The notes below the pieces were generated by a model that was not told the origin of the DNA, ran no database searches, and saw nothing but the letters and a program-made list of their open reading frames with translations. This document shows positions 1 to 7,679 of a DNA stretch of 64,000 nt, piece by piece; the first letter of the stretch is position 1; each line of letters begins with the position of its first letter. Source of the stretch: CALKGK01 sp964649515 (GTDB lineage: Bacteria > Bacteroidota > Bacteroidia > Flavobacteriales_D > Sanyastnellaceae). The DNA is taken from NCBI GenBank assembly GCA_964649515.1, contig CAZYPV010000001.1:1-64000 (forward strand), written 5' to 3'. The translations under genes were made by a program, and so were the position numbers.

Positions 1-4
1 CATA

Positions 5-1630
5 TTAGGAAACCCCAACTTGGTAGATCTCTTCTCGTTGCTCTTGAACCTTAGGATCAGAAATGTACTGGTCATAATCCATGAGCTTATCGATCATCCC
101 CATTGGACCAATTTCGATAATTCTATTGGCAACCGTCTGAGTGAAGGTGTGGTCATGAGACGTGAAGAGCACCGTTCCAGGGAAATTCGACAGGGCATTA
201 TTAAACGCTTGAATCGACTCAAGATCCAAGTGATTGGTGGGCTCATCCAGCATCAAAAGATTGCCTTTTTTCAGCATCATGCGAGAAACCATACAACGAA
301 CCTTCTCACCACCTGATAGGACGTTGCTCATTTTGAAAGTCTCTTCTCCGCTGAACAACATTTTCCCCAAAAATCCTCGAATGTATACTTCATCTTTGTC
401 CTCTGAGAACTGTCTGAGCCAATCAATAAGGTTATCATTTCCATCAAAATATTGCTCGTTTTCAAGAGGCAGATAAGAGGTGGTGATGGTTTGCCCAAAT
501 TCCACACTTCCAGTGGAAGGTTTTAATTCCTCGTTGAGAATTCGAAAGAAACTGGTTACCGCAAGGCTGTTGTTGCTCAAAACCGCAATCTTGTCTCCTT
601 TGCTGACATTAAGATTAACCTCCTTAAATAGGGTAGAGCCCTCATTGGTGTAACTCAAATCAGTAATGTGCAAAATCTGATCTCCCGCCTCACGTTCTTG
701 TTCGAAGATGATGGCTGGGTAGCGACGTGAAGAGGGTTGAATATCATCGATGTTGATTTTTTCAAGGAGTTTCTTCCGGCTGGTCGCTTGCTTGGATTTT
801 GATGCATTTGCGCTGAATCGAGCAACAAATTCTTGAAGCTCTTTCTTCTTGTCCTCAGCTTTTTTGTTCGCAGAGTTGCGCTGACGAAGGGCCAATTGAC
901 TCGATTCTAACCAGAAGGTATAGTTCCCCGGGAACATCTTTACTTTCTTGAAGTCGATATCAACAATGTTGGTACATACTGTGTCCAAAAAGTGACGGTC
1001 GTGAGAAACGACAATGACTGTATTTTTGAAGTCAAGCAGAAAATCTTCCAACCACGCAATCGTTTTGATGTCAAGGTCGTTGGTAGGCTCATCGAGAATA
1101 AGTACGTCGGGGTTTCCAAACAAAGCTTGTGCAAGTAAAACACGTACTTTTTGGTTACCATTTAGCTCGCTCACTTTTTTGTTGTGAAATTCTTCAGAGA
1201 TTCCAATTCCGCTCAAAAGGGCGGCAGCATCTGCTTCAGCATTCCAACCGTCCATTTCTGCAAAAACATCCTCAAGTTCAGCAGCTTTAATTCCATCCGC
1301 TTCTGAAAAATCTTCCTTCATGTAGATGGCGTCCTTTTCCTGCATGATCTCCCACAGTTGCTTGTGCCCCATGATCACGGTATTCAGCACTTCCACTTCA
1401 TCAAACTCAAAGTGATTCTGACTCAAAACCGCCATTCGCTTCCCCGTTTCAAGATTGACGTGTCCTGAGTTAGGATCGATTTGTCCGGCCAATATTTTGA
1501 GGAATGTAGATTTGCCCGCTCCATTTGCACCGATAATACCATAGCAATTATCGCCCATGAACTTGATGTTCACTTCATCAAATAAAACTCTTTTGCCAAA
1601 TTGGAGGGATACGTTGTTGACTGTCAGCAC
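5..1630 (-). CDS. ABC-F family ATPase (YbiT/Uup-like)
   Basis: Two ATP-binding domains and no membrane segment mark this 541-residue protein as ABC-F, a family that acts on ribosomes rather than in transport. The first domain has Walker A GANGAGKS (residues 34-41), an atypical signature LNGNQKVRV and Walker B LILDEPTNDLD. A charged linker follows. The second domain keeps the signature LSGGEK and LMLDEPTNHLD, but its Walker A position reads LSNNSLAVTS and lacks GK. The GTG at 1630 is chosen as start because a TACCTTTG -7 element lies at 1655-1662 and the next in-frame start upstream (1687) would precede the promoter. Family assignment is firm; the specific ribosomal role is unknown. Confidence 0.93.
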   Translation of the reverse strand: MLTVNNVSLQFGKRVLFDEVNIKFMGDNCYGIIGANGAGKSTFLKILAGQIDPNSGHVNLETGKRMAVLSQNHFEFDEVEVLNTVIMGHKQLWEIMQEKDAIYMKEDFSEADGIKAAELEDVFAEMDGWNAEADAAALLSGIGISEEFHNKKVSELNGNQKVRVLLAQALFGNPDVLILDEPTNDLDIKTIAWLEDFLLDFKNTVIVVSHDRHFLDTVCTNIVDIDFKKVKMFPGNYTFWLESSQLALRQRNSANKKAEDKKKELQEFVARFSANASKSKQATSRKKLLEKINIDDIQPSSRRYPAIIFEQEREAGDQILHITDLSYTNEGSTLFKEVNLNVSKGDKIAVLSNNSLAVTSFFRILNEELKPSTGSVEFGQTITTSYLPLENEQYFDGNDNLIDWLRQFSEDKDEVYIRGFLGKMLFSGEETFKMSNVLSGGEKVRCMVSRMMLKKGNLLMLDEPTNHLDLESIQAFNNALSNFPGTVLFTSHDHTFTQTVANRIIEIGPMGMIDKLMDYDQYISDPKVQEQREEIYQVGVS

Positions 1631-1654
1631 CGTTTGAAATTTTAAAATGAGGGG

Positions 1655-1662
1655 CAAAGGTA
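1655..1662 (-). promoter_or_regulatory. Bacteroidota promoter -7 element for the ABC-F gene
   Basis: On the minus strand the sequence is TACCTTTG, matching TAnnTTTG. A TTG lies 22 bases further upstream. The 25 bases to the GTG at 1630 would give a short leader. Confidence 0.6.
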
Positions 1663-1728
1663 CTTGTTTCTTTTCACTTAAGCCCAATAAATCCTAGGGT
1701 TTCGTACCTTCATCGGCAATTGAGAACA

Positions 1729-2172
1729 ATGGAGAAAGTAGAGTTATACCGCGCTTGTTTGGAACACCTGAAAGCGCAAATTTCTGAGCGATCTAAAGCA
1801 GTCAATGATGCACAAGAAAGCGTTGAGGTCAACGGTAAATCAAGCGCAGGAGATAAGCATGAAACGGGAAGAGCCATGGCACAGATTGAAGTGGAGAAGT
1901 TGTCCAATAATTTGCAACAAAGTAAACAGCTCTTTGCGGCGCTACAACAGATCAAGCAAGGTGCTTCGCAAAAAGTAGAAGGAGGAGCTCTTTGTGAAAC
2001 GAATGTAGGTTTGTTCTACATTTCGGTTTCTTTGGGAAAGCTAGAGTTCGATGGGAAAACGGTTTTTTGTCTGTCACCAGTAGCTCCCATTAGTCAGGCA
2101 ATGCTGGGTTTGAAAAAAGGGGATGTCTTTTCAATGAATGGAATAAAGCATACAATTAAACAGATTCTTTAA
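1729..2172 (+). CDS. GreA/GreB-like transcription elongation factor-related protein
   Basis: This 147-residue protein has the Gre layout: an N-terminal helical hairpin (about residues 1-75, with SSAGDKHETGRAM near residues 37-49) followed by a small FKBP-like C-terminal domain (about 80-147). Gre factors bind RNA polymerase and help it cleave backtracked RNA. Bacteroidota homologues are, as I recall, often mislabelled as 3-oxoacyl-ACP synthase, but nothing here resembles a condensing enzyme. The ATG at 1729 is preferred over an in-frame TTG at 1720. It is divergent from the ABC-F gene, sharing a region of about 100 bases. Whether it really stimulates transcript cleavage is inference. Confidence 0.75.
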   Translation: MEKVELYRACLEHLKAQISERSKAVNDAQESVEVNGKSSAGDKHETGRAMAQIEVEKLSNNLQQSKQLFAALQQIKQGASQKVEGGALCETNVGLFYISVSLGKLEFDGKTVFCLSPVAPISQAMLGLKKGDVFSMNGIKHTIKQIL

Positions 2173-2191
2173 TGCTCTTTTTATCAAGTAC

Positions 2192-4318
2192 TTATGAAAC
2201 TTTTTCTAACTCTCCTGTTTTTTCGAGATAGGCTAGGGCTAAGCGAATTTCATGGTATGGAACTTGCTCATTTAAGGCTTCATAGAAGGGTTTGAGCTTT
2301 TTCTTTTCTTCTATTTTGGGGAGAACCGAACGGACCAGATGAATGCTTTCTTCCTCGATTAGTCCTTCTAAGCTTTTCAAACGACCATCGATGTAAAGGT
2401 TGGCGAGATGACTGTAGATAGTGGTTACCTGAAGATCACGATCCAACGCAATTTGCTTGGGACTCAATCCCTTTGAAAACAATTCAAGCGTTTTGTTGAA
2501 GGTGTCCGAAGGTTTCTTCTTGTTCTTTTGAAACCGACTGATTTCAGCAAGAAAATCATGGGCGTATTTATTTGCTTTGTATTCACCCACACCAGATACA
2601 TCTAGGAATCGTTCGAAGGTGGTTGGTTTAACAAGGACCATGTCGCGCAGGGTAGCGTCGTTAAACACCTGATATGGTGGGATCTTAGCGGCATTAGCGA
2701 GTCTTCTCCTTAAACTTCTAAGGCGATCGAACAACATTTCATCCGGACTCTGATCAGCGACTTGAGAAAGTTTCGGTTTAGTAGGTTTTTCGGAACTCAC
2801 TTCTTCTGGAACCTTGGTGAGTTGAATGGCTTTTTTTCCTTTTAAGACAATTTTCCCCGCTTCCGTTACTTTTAAGCTGAACCCATCATCATAAGCCAGT
2901 TCAAAAAGTCCCTGGTTCAGCATTTGAACAATGTAATGTTTCCAATCTCTGAACGAAACCAATTTACCAACACCATAGGTTTTGATCTTGTTGTATTCTT
3001 GAGCAAGTACTTCGCTGTTCGCAGATCCTCTTAAGATGTTCACCAGCATATTGGTACCTACTTTTTCTTTGGTCCGAATGCTTGCTGAAAGGGCCATTTG
3101 AGCCAATTTTGTTCCATCAAAACTCACCGGTGGATGATCGCAGATATCACAATTGCCGCAGTCTTCTTTCAAATATTCACCAAAATAGGAGAGGAGCACT
3201 CTTCGTCTGCATGTTGTCGCTTCAGCATACTGAAGCATACGGTCAAGCTTGGTTCGATTGAGCTCTTTTTGTCCGCTTTCGTCGATGAATTTGCTTAACA
3301 TCACGATGTCTTTCATACTGAAATAGAGTACAGTATCGCTCGGCAAGCCATCTCTTCCGGCCCGTCCAATTTCTTGATAATACCCTTCGATGTTTTTCGG
3401 CATATTGTAATGCATCACCCATCGAACATTGCTCTTGTCGATACCCATTCCAAAAGCAATGGTTGCACACACCACTTGGGTCTTGTCATTAATAAAATCC
3501 TCTTGAACTTGAGAGCGAACACTCGAGGAAAAACCGGCATGATAGGCCTCAGCGTCAATTCCAGCTAACTGCAGCTTACTAGCAAGTGCCTCCGTTTCTT
3601 TTCGGCTCAAACAGTACACAATGCCCGATTGATGTGGCCTTCGGTTAATGAAGGAGACCATTTCCCGGATTTTATCCTTCTGAGGCATTTGTGGGCGTAC
3701 CTTCAAACTTAAATTTTTCCGGTCAAACGAGCTGACAAACGTTTTTGGGTGACGCAAAGCTAATTGCTCCACAATGTCTTTTCTTGTGACCTTATCTGCA
3801 GTGGCTGTGAAGGCGACAAACGGACAATTACTCCAGCGTTCACGGAGTAGTTTTAATTGCGTGTATTCAGGTCTGAAATCGTGTCCCCACATGCTCACAC
3901 AATGTGCTTCGTCCACTGCCACGAATGAAATGAATTCATCCTTAAGCCATGGAATTCCGCCACCAATGAGTCTCTCGGGGGAGACGTAGAGAAATTTCAA
4001 TGCCTTTGATTCTACCAATTGGCGAACATCACTTTCCTCTTTTGCTCCTAAAGAACTGTTGTAAAATGCTGCAGCTATTCCATTAGCTCTCAGTGCTTCA
4101 ACTTGATCTTTCATGAGTGAAATGAGCGGGGAGACCACGAGAGTCAAGCCATCGAAAAGTAAACCTGGGATTTGAAAACAGACCGATTTTCCACCTCCAG
4201 TAGGCATCAACACTAATCCATCTTGTTTAGCAAGGATGTGCTCAATGATTTCGCGCTGTTTTGGTCGGAATTCATCATAACCAAAAACCTCTTTGAGTAT
4301 CGATTCGGGCGTATTCAT
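2192..4318 (-). CDS. recQ: ATP-dependent DNA helicase RecQ
   Basis: RecQ unwinds DNA 3' to 5' in recombination and repair. This 708-residue protein has Walker A MPTGGGKS, the DEAH-type box DEAH in AVDEAHCVSMWGHDFRPEY, helicase motif VI QEIGRAGRDG, and a zinc site (CRRR...CGNCDICDHPP). An HRDC-like region follows (around residues 530-600), then a helix-turn-helix tail (KGLSPKQIALDRDLQVTTIY) typical of Bacteroidota RecQ. The ATG at 4318 is chosen: a TACCTTTG element ends four bases upstream of it, so the longer frame starting at 4348 would not be transcribed. A leaderless transcript is therefore likely. Confidence 0.97.
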   Translation of the reverse strand: MNTPESILKEVFGYDEFRPKQREIIEHILAKQDGLVLMPTGGGKSVCFQIPGLLFDGLTLVVSPLISLMKDQVEALRANGIAAAFYNSSLGAKEESDVRQLVESKALKFLYVSPERLIGGGIPWLKDEFISFVAVDEAHCVSMWGHDFRPEYTQLKLLRERWSNCPFVAFTATADKVTRKDIVEQLALRHPKTFVSSFDRKNLSLKVRPQMPQKDKIREMVSFINRRPHQSGIVYCLSRKETEALASKLQLAGIDAEAYHAGFSSSVRSQVQEDFINDKTQVVCATIAFGMGIDKSNVRWVMHYNMPKNIEGYYQEIGRAGRDGLPSDTVLYFSMKDIVMLSKFIDESGQKELNRTKLDRMLQYAEATTCRRRVLLSYFGEYLKEDCGNCDICDHPPVSFDGTKLAQMALSASIRTKEKVGTNMLVNILRGSANSEVLAQEYNKIKTYGVGKLVSFRDWKHYIVQMLNQGLFELAYDDGFSLKVTEAGKIVLKGKKAIQLTKVPEEVSSEKPTKPKLSQVADQSPDEMLFDRLRSLRRRLANAAKIPPYQVFNDATLRDMVLVKPTTFERFLDVSGVGEYKANKYAHDFLAEISRFQKNKKKPSDTFNKTLELFSKGLSPKQIALDRDLQVTTIYSHLANLYIDGRLKSLEGLIEEESIHLVRSVLPKIEEKKKLKPFYEALNEQVPYHEIRLALAYLEKTGELEKVS

Positions 4319-4322
4319 GATG

Positions 4323-4330
4323 CAAAGGTA
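4323..4330 (-). promoter_or_regulatory. Promoter -7 element TACCTTTG of recQ, four bases before ATG
   Basis: On the minus strand TACCTTTG is followed by CATC and then the recQ ATG. Transcription would start at or within a base or two of the start codon. No clear TTG lies at the usual distance upstream. Confidence 0.6.
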
Positions 4331-4479
4331 AACCATCAATACCACCAATTGGAAATGACTTTATAATTGATGCTCGATCTTTTGTTGCTGTATTGGAAGA
4401 CTGGTCAAAAGGGATGAAAATTGTTAGACCAATTCAAGATTTTTTAGGGAAGGTGCAATTCTTACACGACCTTTGTAAG

Positions 4480-5502
4480 GTGAAGACGATAACAACATTG
4501 ATCATATTGGTTCCTGTACTTGCTCTGGGGCAAATTCCTCCTGGATACTACGATGCTGCTCAAAATTTGGAAGGAGAAGCTTTAAGATTCGCTCTTCATA
4601 ACATCATTGACGATCATAACGTTTTATCTTACAATAGTTTGTGGGGGCACATGGATGAGACCGATGCACAAGCCGATGGAGACGTTTGGGATATTTATGG
4701 ATATGACCCGGATGAAATTCCGGCGTATGAGTACACCTTTTTTTCGGATCAATGTGGTAGCTACGCTCAGGAAGGGGACTGCTACAATCGCGAACATAGT
4801 TTTCCAAAATCATGGTTCGGTGATGCCGCTCCAATGAATTCTGACCTCTTTCACATTTATCCCACGGATGGATATGTGAATGGTCAGCGTAGCAATTTGC
4901 CTTATGGAGAAGTGGAAACCGTGGTGTGGGAATCTACACTGGGTGCAGCAAATGGGCTTGGGGAAAACTTCGGTTATAACGGACCCGTTTTTGAGCCTCC
5001 TGCTGAATATAAGGGAGACTTGGCGCGAACTTATTTCTACATGCTTACGCGGTATATGGATGTATGTGGTAATTGGCAGAGTCCCATGTTGGAGAACGGA
5101 ACATTCAGCCAATGGTCCATCAACACTTTGATTCAGTGGCATTTGAACGACCCTGTATCCAGTAAAGAAGTAAACAGGAACAATGCAGTTTACGCGAAAC
5201 AATGGAATCGAAACCCTTATATCGATCACCCAGAATGGGCAAGTTTAATTTGGACGGCAGACATTGTTGACCATATTGAAGAAACCTCTTCGAAATTCAC
5301 TATTCGTCAGGAAGGAAAGCACATTACAATTCTCTCGGATTTAAGCAATGTAGAATACAGCATCCATGATTTGATGGGAAGAGTCATGGAAAAAGGTCAA
5401 ATACAAAGGGATGAAACATTACGCTTCGAGACCCTTTCAGGACATTTTTTTATCCGTTTTCAAAGTGGCGAGGAAGTGAAAATATTTCGGTGTTATTTCT
5501 AG
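4480..5502 (+). CDS. Secreted endonuclease I (EndA/NucM family) with T9SS-type tail
   Basis: Endonuclease I enzymes are secreted metal-dependent nucleases. The hallmarks are all present: NREHSFPKSWFG, a following SDLFHIYPTDGYVNGQRSN, and several cysteines likely forming disulfides. With the GTG at 4480 the protein is 340 residues and begins with a clean signal peptide (KTITTLIILVPVLALGQ). Longer in-frame starts (4393, 4414) would put about 22-29 residues before it. The last 75 residues form a short beta-rich domain (IHDLMGRVMEKGQ ... GHFFIRF) that resembles a T9SS sorting domain. The likely role is extracellular DNA degradation for nutrients. The start is the least certain part. Confidence 0.88.
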   Translation: MKTITTLIILVPVLALGQIPPGYYDAAQNLEGEALRFALHNIIDDHNVLSYNSLWGHMDETDAQADGDVWDIYGYDPDEIPAYEYTFFSDQCGSYAQEGDCYNREHSFPKSWFGDAAPMNSDLFHIYPTDGYVNGQRSNLPYGEVETVVWESTLGAANGLGENFGYNGPVFEPPAEYKGDLARTYFYMLTRYMDVCGNWQSPMLENGTFSQWSINTLIQWHLNDPVSSKEVNRNNAVYAKQWNRNPYIDHPEWASLIWTADIVDHIEETSSKFTIRQEGKHITILSDLSNVEYSIHDLMGRVMEKGQIQRDETLRFETLSGHFFIRFQSGEEVKIFRCYF

Positions 5503-5516
5503 TCATCGTCAGACAC

Positions 5517-6827
5517 TTACCAACAACGATCAACCTTCACCTTTTTCCCCTTGACCTTTGCTTGTCGGAGAGTTTTGACCACATCCTTGACCTTATTCAA
5601 GGGAACGGCTGCGAATGCGGCATGATCCATAATATCGATTTTGCCCACCTCATGGGGCTTCAGTTTCGCCTGTTTAATGAGTACACCAAGTACATCGACC
5701 TTATTGATCTTTTCCTTTTTTCCACCTCCAAAGTACACCGTTGCGTTTGATGGAAGACTCACCGTTTTTCGTTGGGAGGGAAGAGTGAAATCTTGAAAAT
5801 CCATTGCAAAATCAGGAAGAAATTCATCATCACTTAACAGAATGAAGCTTTTTCCTTCAGCACTCATTCTCGCCGTTCTGCCGTTACGATGAATAAATGA
5901 GGCTTCATCTTTCGTTGCCTGATAATGGACCACGAAATCCATATTTTGAATATCTAAACCCCTTGCAGCAAGATCGGTAGCCAAGATATAATTGACGCTT
6001 CCATTCCTGAATTTCAAAAGGGCTTTTTCACGGTCCATTTGTTCCATTCCACCATGAAACGTTTCGTGAGGTAGACCAAGGTTATCCAAGAAATCGCTCA
6101 CTCGTTCCACCGCATCCCGATGATTGAAGAAAATAATTCCTTGTTGAAGGTCCAATTCGCCAAGGAGTCGCTCAAGGAAACTTGTTTTCTCATCCTTTGG
6201 AGCTATGAGTTTGAATTTTTCTAGTGTAGGAGCCAAGTTTTGTTGTGCACCTGCTATTTTGAAGAAATTCAGAGCGTTCCAGCGTTGGGGAAGAACGATT
6301 TGGTCAGTGGCTGACACCAAAAAATGCTTTTCAACCATCTCAAGATATCCTAAAATGGAATTGATATCTTCCTCAAAACCAAGTTCTAGGGCTTTGTCGT
6401 ATTCATCGATCACCACAAGTGTCAAATTGTCTTTAGAAAACCGTTCGTTTCTGCAGTGATCGGCTAATCTTCCTGGAGTTCCAATGATTACCTCGGGCGC
6501 ATTGCTCAAACTTCTGGCCTCATTTCTGCGATCATGGCCACCATAGCAGCAGAGCACGTTGAGACCTGTTTTCATGTCTTGCCAAACAGCAGTGATCTGC
6601 AAAGCCAGCTCTCTACTTGGAGCAATGATCATGCATTGCGAACCTCCTTGAGGAACGATTTGATCCAATAAAGGGAGAGAGAAACCTAACGTTTTTCCAC
6701 TGCCTGTGGGTGCGTGAAGTTGAATGTGATCGTACTTTTTAGCTGCTTGAAGCATCTCTTCTTGCATGGGTTTTAGTTCCGTAAAACCCAATTTGCCCAT
6801 GGCCTTATTTACTCTTGGAGTATTCAT
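5517..6827 (-). CDS. DEAD-box RNA helicase with DbpA-type RNA-binding tail
   Basis: This 436-residue RNA helicase carries the Q motif region (FTELKPMQEEML), Walker A APTGSGKT, motif III SAT, and motif VI HRNGRTAR. The DEAD box itself reads DEYD (VVIDEYDKALELGF), a variant I associate with Bacteroidota DbpA-like helicases. The C-terminal 75 residues (from about 360) match the DbpA RNA-binding domain, which in E. coli targets 23S rRNA hairpin 92 during large-subunit assembly. Substrate identity here is inferred. The gene is convergent with endonuclease I (15 bases apart). A TACCTTTG element ends four bases before the ATG. Confidence 0.92.
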   Translation of the reverse strand: MNTPRVNKAMGKLGFTELKPMQEEMLQAAKKYDHIQLHAPTGSGKTLGFSLPLLDQIVPQGGSQCMIIAPSRELALQITAVWQDMKTGLNVLCCYGGHDRRNEARSLSNAPEVIIGTPGRLADHCRNERFSKDNLTLVVIDEYDKALELGFEEDINSILGYLEMVEKHFLVSATDQIVLPQRWNALNFFKIAGAQQNLAPTLEKFKLIAPKDEKTSFLERLLGELDLQQGIIFFNHRDAVERVSDFLDNLGLPHETFHGGMEQMDREKALLKFRNGSVNYILATDLAARGLDIQNMDFVVHYQATKDEASFIHRNGRTARMSAEGKSFILLSDDEFLPDFAMDFQDFTLPSQRKTVSLPSNATVYFGGGKKEKINKVDVLGVLIKQAKLKPHEVGKIDIMDHAAFAAVPLNKVKDVVKTLRQAKVKGKKVKVDRCW

Positions 6828-6831
6828 CCTG

Positions 6832-6839
6832 CAAAGGTA
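6832..6839 (-). promoter_or_regulatory. Promoter -7 element TACCTTTG of the DbpA-type helicase
   Basis: On the minus strand TACCTTTG is followed by CAGG and ATG. This is the same four-base spacing as at recQ, again predicting a leaderless mRNA. Confidence 0.6.
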
Positions 6840-6935
6840 GGTGCTCTTGTTAAGGGAAGAAAGTTTAATTTAGCCGCAAAATTGGATAAGGGCCTTGTCC
6901 CGGACAATCGAATAATTGAACCTTAAGATCACACC

Positions 6936-7679
6936 ATGCTGCAGTACTCACTAGAAAAGACCGGAAATAAGTTGTTCAAATACAGAGGACAAATCCCCGC
7001 TGTCTTATTCCTACTGGCCATTCCTTTTATTTTTGACATGGAATACTGGGAAATGACAGATAGAGCCGTTGGCACTTGGAGTATAGCTGCTATTGCTACC
7101 TCAATCGTTGGTTTTTACATCCGATTCTTCGCTATAGCGACTACTCCTCGTGGTACTTCAGGAAGAAATACCAGTAAGCAAGTTGCTGAATCATTGAACA
7201 CTACGGGGATTTATTCCATTGTTCGTCATCCGCTTTATTTAGGAAACTATTTTATTTGGTTGGGAATTGTGGTATTCACCTTCAGCTGGTCATTCATCCT
7301 CATCTTTTCTTTAGCATATTGGATTTATTATGAGCGCATTATGTATGCTGAGGAGCAGTTCTTGTTTCGTAAATTTGGAGAGAAGTATAAATTGTGGAGT
7401 AGCAGAACCCCTGCTTTTTGGCCTTCATTCAAAAACGCTACCAAAGGTCAAGTTCCTTTTTCCTTTAAAGCAATTCTTAGAAGAGAGTATTCAGGCGTGC
7501 TGGCCACAGTTTTGGGCTTTGTTTATGTGGAAGCACTTCGCTTATATGCTCAAGATATGTTGAACATGGAGCAGTTCCGAATTCCATTGTACATTTTAGG
7601 TGCCACGTTAATTGTAACGCTCATATTAAGAACCTTGAAGAAAACCACCCGCATTCTTCACGATGAAGTGCGGGATTAA
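6936..7679 (+). CDS. ICMT/PEMT-like membrane methyltransferase family protein
   Basis: A 247-residue integral membrane protein with about five or six hydrophobic segments. The diagnostic stretch is GIYSIVRHPLYLGNYFIWLG (about residues 91-110), the RHPxY motif of isoprenylcysteine carboxyl methyltransferase and phospholipid methyltransferase relatives, followed by E-x-x-Y-G-E-K-Y-like FGEKYKLW. Such proteins methylate lipid or small-molecule acceptors at the membrane using S-adenosylmethionine. The substrate cannot be told from sequence. The stop codon overlaps that of the convergent tex gene (TAA at 7677-7679 against 7676-7678). Confidence 0.75.
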   Translation: MLQYSLEKTGNKLFKYRGQIPAVLFLLAIPFIFDMEYWEMTDRAVGTWSIAAIATSIVGFYIRFFAIATTPRGTSGRNTSKQVAESLNTTGIYSIVRHPLYLGNYFIWLGIVVFTFSWSFILIFSLAYWIYYERIMYAEEQFLFRKFGEKYKLWSSRTPAFWPSFKNATKGQVPFSFKAILRREYSGVLATVLGFVYVEALRLYAQDMLNMEQFRIPLYILGATLIVTLILRTLKKTTRILHDEVRD

